Shown: piece by piece, positions 1 to 5,924 of the stretch
Numbering within the stretch: position 1 is the stretch's first letter
How the letters are laid out: every line of letters starts with the position of its first letter
Source of the DNA: an uncultured Bacteroidales bacterium
GTDB lineage: Bacteria; Bacteroidota; Bacteroidia; Bacteroidales; Muribaculaceae
DNA length: 5,990 bases
NCBI GenBank assembly: GCA_947177325.1
Contig: CAMWUH010000140.1
Coordinates: 1 to 5,990 of the forward strand
Direction of reading: 5' to 3'
Made by a program: the position numbers and the translations under genes
The notes under the pieces: model-generated
Database searches by the model: none
What the model saw: only the letters and a program-made list of their open reading frames with translations
What the model was told of the DNA's origin: nothing

Positions 1-25
1 ATTTTCAAACAAAATTGCATAAAAA

Positions 26-57
26 TTTGTTTTAGAATTAAAAAGTAAGTAAATTTG
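26..57 (+). promoter_or_regulatory. Bacteroidota-type promoter of rho
   Basis: TTTG at 26-29 is followed after 20 bases by TAAATTTG at 50-57. This fits the primary sigma factor consensus of Bacteroidota (-33 TTTG, spacer of about 19-21, -7 TAnnTTTG). Transcription should start a few bases downstream, near 61-66, which leaves rho with a leader of about 250 bases. The start point is inferred from the consensus. It is the only full match I found upstream of rho. Confidence 0.6.
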
Positions 58-67
58 TGCATCAATT

Positions 68-86
68 TCAGACAACAGATGTCTGA
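68..86 (+). other. Stem-loop at the 5' end of the rho leader
   Basis: TCAGACA (68-74) and TGTCTGA (80-86) are perfect reverse complements around the five-base loop ACAGA. The stem begins only a few bases after the expected transcription start, so it would sit at the very 5' end of the rho mRNA. It could protect the transcript end or be part of a regulatory fold. It has no trailing T-run, so it is not a terminator. A DNA operator is also possible, because the sequence is symmetric. Confidence 0.45.
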
Positions 87-120
87 TACGGAAGGCAGAT
101 GCTTCGTTTTGTTTGGCTAA
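79..120 (+). other. Possible leader peptide, 13 codons
   Basis: ATG at 79 opens MSDTEGRCFVLFG, ending at TAA 118-120. No Shine-Dalgarno sequence precedes it, which is not informative in Bacteroidota. The ATG lies at the loop/3' arm edge of the first hairpin, and the stop codon lies at the top of the second, so a ribosome could change the folding. A second short frame (99-128, MLRFVWLIN) overlaps it. Frames this short arise often by chance, so this is a candidate only. Confidence 0.15.
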
Positions 121-136
121 TTAATTGAGAGCCAAA
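112..136 (+). other. Second rho leader hairpin, attenuator-like
   Basis: TTTGGCT (112-118) pairs perfectly with AGCCAAA (130-136) around an 11-base AT-rich loop, and T-rich sequence follows (137-144, TTATTTTT). A hairpin followed by a T-rich run resembles a weak intrinsic terminator placed about 180 bases before the rho start codon. Only three of the seven pairs are GC, so termination would be inefficient. A 13-codon open frame (79-120) has its stop codon in the 5' arm and loop start. A role in attenuation is inference. Confidence 0.35.
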
Positions 137-140
137 TTAT

Positions 141-255
141 TTTTACCACGTTCTGTTTATTTACCTTATTACTTTAGACGCCTTACCGTTATACTTCATC
201 CCTTCTAACATTACGTATTGCTCTCACCGGCATTTTGCTCCATTTTCCCCTCGAT
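141..255 (+). promoter_or_regulatory. C-rich, G-poor stretch in rho leader (rut-like)
   Basis: By hand count this 115-base stretch has 34 C and 11 G. The next 45 bases (256-300) have 3 C and 14 G. A long pyrimidine-rich, G-poor stretch of untranslated RNA is the classic signature of a Rho utilisation site, and E. coli rho is known to be autoregulated by termination within its own leader. I infer a similar feedback site here. Base composition alone does not prove Rho binding, and rut preferences of Bacteroidota Rho may differ. Confidence 0.4.
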
Positions 256-314
256 TGTGTTGGATGCTTGGTATGTTGGTGAATTAGAGCGCTAAATATT
301 CCCTTAATTTTATA

Positions 315-2408
315 ATGTATACACTTTCTGAGCTATCGGCAATGCCCGACGACCAACTCCGCTCGGTTGCCGAATCAATGGGTATCAAAAAATTCAGCCC
401 CGAAAATCGTCAAGACTCTATTTACGACATTCTCGATCGCCAGGCCGAAAACTCTGCCGCAAATGCAGCTGCCGAGCCTAAACGCCGTGGTCGTAAACCC
501 AAGGAAGAGAAACCAAAAGAATCAGCAGCTAAATCAACTGCAAAAACTGCTGAAAAATCAGATACGGCAGAGACTGCTGTCGAGCCTAAACGTCGTGGCC
601 GCAAACCTAAAGCCGAGGAGGCTGCCGAGGTAACTGCCGAACCTGTGGTGGTTGCTCCTCAAACTGAGGCTGCAACAACCGACGCTCCCGCCGCTGAGCC
701 AAAACGCCGTGGTCGCAAAACAAAAGCTGAGAAAAGCGAGGAATCTGAGCAAACTCAACCCACTCCCGCTCCGGTTCAGGAGGTAGAAGCTGAACCGTTG
801 GAATTGCCCGCTCCAACTCCGGCTGAGGCTGTGGAGCCACAGCCCGCAGCGCCCGTGATTGAACACACAAGCCCGTCGCTCGGCAACTTCTTCCCTCAAG
901 GAAAAGGTAAAAAATTTACTCCTCGCTCTCAACGCGAAAAGGAGGAGGCTGCTCGCGAAGCTGAGGCTGCCAAAGCGATGGAAGCTAATGAGCCCGTTCA
1001 GCAACCTAATGACCATCAGGAAAATATTGCTGCTCAACAACCGCTGCAACCTAATCAACAGGGCAAACAGCTGAGCAAGCAGCAGATGCGTCAGCAGAAG
1101 AAACAACAGCAAAAGCAGTTGCAACAACAAAAGCAACAGCAGATGCAACAACAACAGATGCAACAAGCGTTCAATCAGCCAATTCAGCTGATGGAGCCAA
1201 ATGCTACTACTCAGACACCTACTCCTCCCGGACAAGGCAAGAAGAAAAACAAAGGAAAAAATCGCTTTGTGCCCGAGCCTAAATATGACTTCGCCGACCT
1301 GATTGATGCTCAAGGCGTTTTGGAAATCATGCCCGAAGGTCATGGCTTCCTCCGCTCAAGCGATTATAATTACCTCCCTTCGCCTGACGATATCTATCTC
1401 ACTCAGCAGCAAATCAAAGCCAATGCTCTTAAGTCGGGCGATGTGGTGGAATGTGCTGTCCGACCTCCCTTCGAGGGGGAGAAATACTACCCCATGACAA
1501 GCATTACGCGCGTCAACGGGCGCTCTCCTGAGTTTATTCGTGACCGTGTTAACTTTGAACACCTTACCCCGCTCTTTCCGGAGGAGAAGTTTGACCTCAC
1601 TTCAGGCATGGCATCAAGCATATCTACACGCGTGGTTGATATGTTCTCGCCCATAGGCAAGGGTCAACGCGGCCTTATCGTGGCTCCTCCAAAAACAGGT
1701 AAAACTATCTTGCTCAAAGATATAGCTAACGCTATCGCCCGCAACCATCCGGAAACCTACATCATGATTTTGCTCATTGATGAACGCCCCGAAGAGGTTA
1801 CTGACATGATGCGCTCAGTTAATGCCGAGGTAATTGCCTCAACATTTGATGAGCCGGCTGAAAGCCATGTGAAGATTGCCGGTATCGTTCTCGACAAGGC
1901 AAAACGCATGGTAGAGTGTGGCCACGACGTTGTTATTCTTCTTGACTCAATCACTCGATTGGCACGAGCTTACAACACCTGCGCTCCTGCTTCCGGCAAA
2001 ATACTCTCAGGTGGCGTTGACGCAAATGCCCTCCAGAAGCCGAAACGCTTCTTCGGTGCGGCGCGCAACATTGAGGGAGGCGGCTCACTGACTATAATTG
2101 CAACAGCCCTTACCGAAACTTCATCGAAAATGGATGAGGTTATCTTTGAAGAGTTTAAAGGCACCGGCAACATGGAGCTTCAGCTCAACCGTCAGTTGGC
2201 CAACAAGCGAGTATTCCCCGCAGTTGATATCATGGCCTCTTCAACTCGTCGCGACGACTTGTTGCAACGTGAAGAAACACTCAATCGCATGTGGATTCTT
2301 CGTCGCTTCCTCTCTGACCGTACTCCTGTTGAGGCTATGGAATTTATCAAAGAGCGCATGGAACGCACGGTTGACAACGATGAGTTGCTGCGCACCATGG
2401 GCGAGTAA
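315..2408 (+). CDS. rho: Transcription termination factor Rho with long disordered insert
   Basis: This is the hexameric RNA-dependent ATPase and 5'-3' translocase that terminates transcription. Residues 1-45 form the N-terminal Rho domain (LSELSAMPDDQLRSVAESMG). The RNA-binding cold-shock-like domain spans about 330-395 (GVLEIMPEGHGFLRS, YLPSPDDIY). The ATPase core follows: Walker A APPKTGKT at 457-464, LIDERPEEV with the likely catalytic Glu490, Walker B VVILLD at 539-544, and the Q/R-loop region LSGGVDANALQKPKRFFGAARN at 564-585. Length is 697 against about 420 in E. coli. The extra lies at about 46-325: an Ala/Glu/Pro/Lys-rich segment with three EPKRRGRK boxes, then a Q-rich tract. Such inserts are known in Bacteroides Rho, where the disordered region has been linked to condensate formation. 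The start at 315 gives the standard N-terminus; no Shine-Dalgarno is visible. The next gene begins 41 bases downstream on the same strand. Confidence 0.98.
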   Translation: MYTLSELSAMPDDQLRSVAESMGIKKFSPENRQDSIYDILDRQAENSAANAAAEPKRRGRKPKEEKPKESAAKSTAKTAEKSDTAETAVEPKRRGRKPKAEEAAEVTAEPVVVAPQTEAATTDAPAAEPKRRGRKTKAEKSEESEQTQPTPAPVQEVEAEPLELPAPTPAEAVEPQPAAPVIEHTSPSLGNFFPQGKGKKFTPRSQREKEEAAREAEAAKAMEANEPVQQPNDHQENIAAQQPLQPNQQGKQLSKQQMRQQKKQQQKQLQQQKQQQMQQQQMQQAFNQPIQLMEPNATTQTPTPPGQGKKKNKGKNRFVPEPKYDFADLIDAQGVLEIMPEGHGFLRSSDYNYLPSPDDIYLTQQQIKANALKSGDVVECAVRPPFEGEKYYPMTSITRVNGRSPEFIRDRVNFEHLTPLFPEEKFDLTSGMASSISTRVVDMFSPIGKGQRGLIVAPPKTGKTILLKDIANAIARNHPETYIMILLIDERPEEVTDMMRSVNAEVIASTFDEPAESHVKIAGIVLDKAKRMVECGHDVVILLDSITRLARAYNTCAPASGKILSGGVDANALQKPKRFFGAARNIEGGGSLTIIATALTETSSKMDEVIFEEFKGTGNMELQLNRQLANKRVFPAVDIMASSTRRDDLLQREETLNRMWILRRFLSDRTPVEAMEFIKERMERTVDNDELLRTMGE
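474..725 (+). repeat. Three EPKRRGRKPK boxes within rho
   Basis: The decapeptide occurs at residues 54-63 (bases 474-503), 90-99 (582-611) and, as EPKRRGRKTK, 128-137 (696-725). The three DNA copies differ mostly at third codon positions (for example CGC/CGT, GGT/GGC, CCC/CCT). This suggests old copies held by selection on the protein, not recent DNA duplication. The RGRKP core resembles the AT-hook that binds the minor groove of AT-rich DNA. Acidic, Ala-rich linkers separate the boxes. A nucleic-acid-binding role in the disordered insert is inference. Confidence 0.8.
1065..1166 (+). repeat. Q-rich low-complexity tract of Rho
   Basis: Residues 251-284 contain 21 glutamines out of 34, mixed with Lys, Met, Leu and Arg (for example KQQQKQLQQQKQQQMQQQQ). 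The codons are interleaved CAA and CAG, which argues against a freshly slipped triplet repeat, although the tract may still vary in length between strains. The tract is prion-like in composition and positively charged through Lys and Arg. It joins the acidic/basic insert to the RNA-binding domain. Confidence 0.85.
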
Positions 2409-2449
2409 TGCCGACATTAGACATTTTCCTAAAGAATTGACTCCCTGCC

Positions 2450-3553
2450 ATGCCTGCGAAACCACTTGAACAGATGTCGCTTAAGGAGTTATGGGAGTTG
2501 TTTCCCATTTCGCTTGAAGATTACAACGAGGAGTGGCCTCGGGTGGCTGTTGAAGAAATTTATGCTCTAAGATCGCTCTTGGGCGACAATATCGTGAGCA
2601 TTTATCATATTGGCAGCACAGCTATCAAAGGCATTAAGGCTAAGCCTATTATCGACATTTTAATTGAATCCAACGGTCCCGAAGCATTCGCCCGAATTAA
2701 AGGCGCGATGCTCGGGGCTGATTATATTTGTATGGCAGAGTCAGCCTCTCGCCTGAGTTTCAACAAAGGTTATACACTGAATGGTTATGCCGACAAGGTG
2801 TTTCATATTCATGTAGCTGCCGCCGGACATATTGATGAGGTTACATTTCGCGATTACTTGCGAAGCCATCCCGCTGCAGCCCGAAAATACGAATCGTTGA
2901 AACTATCGTTGTTGCCTAAATTTCGGAATAACCGTGATGGATATACTCGCGCTAAAACGAATTTTGTGAAAGCAGTGATGCGCATAGCTTCCGCAAAGAC
3001 GGATGATTGCACGCCAGGTGAATTGCTTGCACGATTGACCGAGAAACTGCAAGGCAGGATTGGCAAAAAAGAGGTAGATGACATAGCTGCTGAAGCAACA
3101 GTCACTGATAGAGTAAAGCAAACATTGTGGGCTTTAACCAAGTCACCCGGCAGGAGAGTAGCGGTCAATGCGCTGTGGGTCATTACACATTTGCCAAAAT
3201 ATGAAATCGATTGGCTCGCTTCGTTGCAAGACGAATTGATAGAGTGGCTGATAGATGAAACTGATGCTTCCAAGAAGAGAATGTTATTGCAGTTGCTCAG
3301 GGAGCAGCAATTTAATGCCGACAATGAAAATGTTGTAAAGCTGTTGGACTTCTGCTTGCCGAAAATCAATGCCGAAAGTGAGCCCTACGCAGTCAGATGT
3401 TTCAGCTTGTATGTGGCTTATAAAATATGTCTACCCTATCCCGAGCTTATATCTGAGTTATCTTATCGAATTGAACTGTTGAAAACTCAGACTCTTTCCC
3501 CCGGTCTCCGCAGCGCTCTCCGCCAAATCAGTTCCCGGGTCTTACTAAAATAA
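2450..3553 (+). CDS. GrpB-family protein with helical C-terminal domain
   Basis: Residues 18-180 match the GrpB/UPF0157 family, which has a nucleotidyltransferase-like fold and no firmly established reaction. The key signature is HIGSTAIKGIKAKPIIDI at 53-70; other family features are the Y-N-E-E-W-P segment near 25-30, FHIHV at 118-122, and FRDYLRSHPAAARKY at 133-147. GrpB proteins are usually about 170-180 residues, and this one has 367. The extra half (about 190-367) is predicted helical, with HEAT-like pairs (VNALWVITHLPKYEIDWL, then KKRMLLQLLREQQF, then LLDFCLPKI and LSPGLRSALRQI). From memory it resembles a stand-alone Bacteroides family often mislabelled adenylosuccinate lyase; that link is recall, not a search. 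The start at 2450 has no Shine-Dalgarno; Met9 (2474) is an alternative. No promoter is visible in the 41-base gap after rho, so co-transcription is likely. It uses AGA and AGG arginine codons in places (GGCAGGAGAGTA), unlike rho with mainly CGC/CGT, which may point to later acquisition or low expression. Confidence 0.8.
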   Translation: MPAKPLEQMSLKELWELFPISLEDYNEEWPRVAVEEIYALRSLLGDNIVSIYHIGSTAIKGIKAKPIIDILIESNGPEAFARIKGAMLGADYICMAESASRLSFNKGYTLNGYADKVFHIHVAAAGHIDEVTFRDYLRSHPAAARKYESLKLSLLPKFRNNRDGYTRAKTNFVKAVMRIASAKTDDCTPGELLARLTEKLQGRIGKKEVDDIAAEATVTDRVKQTLWALTKSPGRRVAVNALWVITHLPKYEIDWLASLQDELIEWLIDETDASKKRMLLQLLREQQFNADNENVVKLLDFCLPKINAESEPYAVRCFSLYVAYKICLPYPELISELSYRIELLKTQTLSPGLRSALRQISSRVLLK

Positions 3554-3590
3554 TATTTTCGGGATTGGTGATAAAATTGTGGGTTGATGT

Positions 3591-3621
3591 TTTGTGGCTT
3601 GCAGATAAATTGCTAACTTTG
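3591..3621 (+). promoter_or_regulatory. Bacteroidota-type promoter of the permease gene
   Basis: TTTG at 3591-3594, a spacer of 19 bases, and TAACTTTG at 3614-3621 form a full match to the Bacteroidota -33/-7 consensus (TTTG, N19, TAnnTTTG). It lies in the non-coding gap after the GrpB-like gene. The expected start near 3626-3630 gives the permease transcript a leader of about 140 bases. Confidence 0.75.
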
Positions 3622-3642
3622 CATACTGAAAAACGGTTTGCA

Positions 3643-3663
3643 AGGTTTATGTTATTGAAACCT
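3643..3663 (+). other. Small hairpin in the permease leader
   Basis: AGGTTT (3643-3648) pairs with AAACCT (3658-3663) around a nine-base loop. A six-codon frame MLLKPN (ATG 3649, TAG 3667-3669) starts in the loop. Both are short enough to be chance. They are noted because they sit near the 5' end of a long leader. Confidence 0.2.
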
Positions 3664-3672
3664 AATTAGTTA

Positions 3673-3696
3673 GCCTTATAATATTGATTATAACGC
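3673..3696 (+). promoter_or_regulatory. AT-rich inverted repeat in the permease leader
   Basis: TTATAAT (3676-3682), the spacer ATTG, and ATTATAA (3687-3693) form a perfect 7-bp inverted repeat. Beyond a single C/C mismatch, two more GC pairs follow (GC at 3673-3674 with GC at 3695-3696). It lies about 50 bases after the expected transcription start and 75 bases before the start codon. It could be a repressor operator or an RNA hairpin. AT-rich DNA forms such repeats easily, so function is uncertain. Confidence 0.35.
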
Positions 3697-3768
3697 AAAA
3701 TAAGTTGCGAGCCTTTTCACTTTGTGTCAATAAATTTCAATAGGCAAAAATTCAGTAAATAACCGTCA

Positions 3769-5424
3769 ATGGAGTTCCTTCAAGAATTATTCCGTCCCGG
3801 TAACACCGAGCTTGCCGCTACTATTATACTTTACTCTTTCGTTATTGCCGTAGGCATTTTGATTGGTAAGGTGAAATTAGGCGGAGTGTCGCTTGGCGTT
3901 ACTTTTGTGCTCTTTGTGGGCATTGTAGTTGGACAGCTTGGCTATACTGCCGAGCCTAATATCATTAAGTTCCTTCGGGAATTTGGGTTGATATTATTTA
4001 TCTTTGCAATTGGTTTGCAGGTAGGTCCGGCCTTTTTCTCCTCATTCAAGGAGGGGGGTATAAAGCTCAATATGCTTGCTGTGTTAGGCGTGTTGCTTAA
4101 TGTTGCCATAGTTTTGGTTATTTACTTCGCGAGCAATGAAGCCTCGATAGAGTCGCTTGTTGGTGTGATGTCAGGTGCTGTGACCAATACCCCCGGCTTG
4201 GCAGCTGCTCAGCAGGCTGCAACCAATCCTGAGGCGGTCAACACTATGTCGATGGGTTATGCCGCAGCCTATCCCCTTGGTGTTGTGGGTATTATATTGG
4301 CCATGTTTATTATCAAAGGTCTCTTCAAAATCAAAGTGCCCAACGAAATCAAAGCGATGGATGAAGAGAATGAGCGCTTGCAACAGAAACCTTATATCGG
4401 CACATTTGAGGTGACCAATAAATTGGTTGATGGCAAAAATCTCGTTCAGCTCCACGATGTTATTCACGGCGATTTCGTGATTTCGCGTTTGATGGGTCCT
4501 GATAACAAGATTATTATCCCTACATCGGCTACCACTGTTCATGTTGGCGACAAAATTCTTGTGGTGCTGTCGGCCCAAGATGTTGAACGTTTCGCCACAG
4601 TTATGGGGCAGGAAGTGTCAGTTGATTGGGAAACTGTAACTCCGGCCGAAGTGGTTTCGCGTCGCATCGTGTTAACCCAAAGCAAGTATAATGGCACCAC
4701 TCTTGGCCAATTACGCCTTCACAATGCTTATCAACTTAACTGCACCCGTGTCAACCGCGGTGGTGTTGACCTGTTGGCAACTCCCTCGCTTCGTCTGCAG
4801 ATGGGCGACCGCATTACAGTAGTAGGGCAGCTTGCCGATATCGATCGCCTGGCGTCAAAGCTCGGTAACTCGATGAAGCGCCTGAATCACCCCAATTTGG
4901 TTACTATCTTCGTTGGCATCCTCGTAGGTATCATAGTCGGCCAAATCAACTTTGGTCATGGCTTGAAGCTTGGCATTGCCGGCGGTCCGCTTGTGGTGGC
5001 TATATTGCTCAGCCGCTATGGATATAAACTGAAATTAGTTACCTATACATCATCGTCGGCCTCGCTGATGCTTCGCGAATTGGGTATATGTTTGTTCCTT
5101 GCTTCGGTAGGTATTGCAGCAGGTAAAGGGTTTATCCAAAATGTCTTTACCGAAACCGGTATGTGGTGGGTAATCTGGGGCTTCCTGATCACAACAGTTC
5201 CATTGATTATTGTGGGATTGATAGCCCGTGGAGTTTATAAAATCAATTTCTTGTCAATTATGGGTCTGTTCTCCGGAGGCTACACTGATCCCCCGGCATT
5301 AGCTTATGCCAGCGGAGCAACCGGTAGCGATGCTCCGGCAGTAGCCTACTCAACGGTTTATCCGTTGACAATGTTCCTTCGAGTAGTGGCGGCCCAAGGC
5401 TTGATTCTTGCCTTTGCTGCTTAA
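3769..5424 (+). CDS. AspT/YidE/YbjL-family permease with two RCK_C domains
   Basis: This is an inner-membrane transporter of the aspartate:alanine exchanger family. Its 551 residues match the roughly 550 usual for YidE-like members. A hydrophobic N-terminal half (about 15-185) and C-terminal half (about 375-551) flank two cytoplasmic TrkA_C/RCK_C regulatory domains at about 211-280 and 297-366. The halves are internal repeats: SGAVTNTPGLAAA at 135-147 matches SGGYTDPPALAYA at 502-514, and each is followed by a YP-containing helix (AAAYPLGVVGII at 165-176; STVYPLTMFLRVV at 528-540). These T-x-x-P boxes are the likely substrate-path motifs. The substrate is unknown: AspT exchanges aspartate for alanine, while YidE and YbjL are uncharacterised, so I give no symbol. 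RCK_C domains suggest control by a small cytoplasmic ligand. The gene has its own promoter and a strong terminator, so it is probably monocistronic. Confidence 0.93.
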   Translation: MEFLQELFRPGNTELAATIILYSFVIAVGILIGKVKLGGVSLGVTFVLFVGIVVGQLGYTAEPNIIKFLREFGLILFIFAIGLQVGPAFFSSFKEGGIKLNMLAVLGVLLNVAIVLVIYFASNEASIESLVGVMSGAVTNTPGLAAAQQAATNPEAVNTMSMGYAAAYPLGVVGIILAMFIIKGLFKIKVPNEIKAMDEENERLQQKPYIGTFEVTNKLVDGKNLVQLHDVIHGDFVISRLMGPDNKIIIPTSATTVHVGDKILVVLSAQDVERFATVMGQEVSVDWETVTPAEVVSRRIVLTQSKYNGTTLGQLRLHNAYQLNCTRVNRGGVDLLATPSLRLQMGDRITVVGQLADIDRLASKLGNSMKRLNHPNLVTIFVGILVGIIVGQINFGHGLKLGIAGGPLVVAILLSRYGYKLKLVTYTSSSASLMLRELGICLFLASVGIAAGKGFIQNVFTETGMWWVIWGFLITTVPLIIVGLIARGVYKINFLSIMGLFSGGYTDPPALAYASGATGSDAPAVAYSTVYPLTMFLRVVAAQGLILAFAA

Positions 5425-5445
5425 TGTTGAATTAATAAATGCATA

Positions 5446-5483
5446 AAAAAGCGTTTGCAAAAACCAATTTGCAAACGCTTTTT
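5446..5483. terminator. Bidirectional intrinsic terminator
   Basis: AAAAAGCGTTTGCAAA (5446-5461) and its perfect reverse complement TTTGCAAACGCTTTTT (5468-5483) form a 16-bp stem with a six-base loop. The T-run on the right serves plus-strand RNA. The A-run on the left gives a U-run to minus-strand RNA. It lies 22 bases after the permease stop codon and 58 bases after the stop of the convergent thioredoxin-fold gene, where a shared terminator is expected. Confidence 0.93.
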
Positions 5484-5540
5484 ATATCCGGGAATATACA
5501 GTTTTTCGTAAATTGCAGTTTTCTGTATGACGAGAATTGA

Positions 5541-5846
5541 TTACATAAATCGGTCGAGCATATCGCGGAGCTCCGAGTAAGGCTTTCGGCCGCCATCGCG
5601 CCAACATTCCTGCCCGTCTTTGAACAAGATGTAGGTGGGCGCCGAGTGAACGTGGTATTTTTCGACCAATGCAGGATTAGCTGTGCCATCAATTGTAATT
5701 ACGTTAGCTTTGTCGCCTACACGCTCTTTGAGTTCGTCGATAATCGGGGCTTGTTCGGCGCAGTGAGGGCAACCCTCTTTATAAAATTCTACCAGAGTTG
5801 GTTTGGCTTCAGCCAATGCATTTTGGAGTTGAGTAGTTGAGTCCAT
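5541..5846 (-). CDS. Thioredoxin-fold protein with CPHC active site
   Basis: A single-domain thioredoxin-fold protein of 101 residues, close to the usual 100-110. The beta strand TLVEFYKEG (17-25) leads into the redox motif CPHC at 26-29. The cis-proline is Pro70 in HSAPTYILF, and the last strand/helix carries GGRKPYSELRDML (85-97). There is no signal peptide or membrane segment, so it should act in the cytoplasm as a thiol-disulfide oxidoreductase. Classic thioredoxin has CGPC; CPHC is the DsbA dipeptide, which usually raises the redox potential. A third cysteine, Cys81, sits in the last strand. No Shine-Dalgarno precedes ATG 5846-5844. The codons before Met1 do not extend a recognisable domain, and the fold fits this start. 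It converges with the permease gene and follows a partial gene on the same strand after 78 bases. It is unlikely to be the main trxA, but this cannot be excluded. Confidence 0.9.
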   Translation of the reverse strand: MDSTTQLQNALAEAKPTLVEFYKEGCPHCAEQAPIIDELKERVGDKANVITIDGTANPALVEKYHVHSAPTYILFKDGQECWRDGGRKPYSELRDMLDRFM

Positions 5847-5865
5847 TGGAGTGAGAGTTTTTTAG

Positions 5866-5888
5866 GAAAAATGCCTTTGGCATCTTTC
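5866..5888 (-). terminator. Terminator-like hairpin upstream of thioredoxin-fold gene
   Basis: Read on the minus strand, GAAAGATGCC and GGCATTTTTC form a 10-bp stem with one G.U pair and the loop AAA, with U-rich sequence in and after the 3' arm. On the plus strand the same site has an A.C mismatch, so the fold favours minus-strand RNA. It lies between the end of the partial gene (5925) and the thioredoxin-fold start (5846). It may terminate the upstream gene or fold in the leader of the thioredoxin-fold gene. Confidence 0.5.
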
Positions 5889-5924
5889 TTCGCAGGTTAG
5901 TAAAATCAATTTTAGCTGAACTTA

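Noticed and set aside
558..1343. 261-codon open frame on the minus strand opposite rho, with long leucine runs
   Set aside because: The leucine runs are the antisense of the Gln codons of the Q-rich tract. The protein has no recognisable domain and the plus strand is clearly rho.
2854..3369. 171-codon open frame on the minus strand opposite the GrpB-like gene
   Set aside because: It is Ser-rich without family motifs, and lies entirely opposite a gene with clear GrpB signatures.
3533..3564. Possible terminator after the GrpB-like gene (TCCCG ... CGGGA around an AT-rich repeat)
   Set aside because: The five-base stem closes over a large unequal internal loop and has no T-run after it, so it does not look like a working intrinsic terminator.
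3731..3738. Second -7-like box TAAATTTC before the permease
   Set aside because: The last base does not match the consensus, and no TTTG or TTG lies at the right distance (the nearest TTG is 23 bases upstream).
4171..4578. 135-codon open frame on the minus strand opposite the permease
   Set aside because: It is His/Arg-rich with no domain, and is a shadow of the conserved permease frame.
5496..5528. Inverted repeat ATACAG ... CTGTAT after the thioredoxin-fold gene
   Set aside because: Six pairs around a 21-base loop are weak, and the strong hairpin at 5446-5483 already explains termination there.
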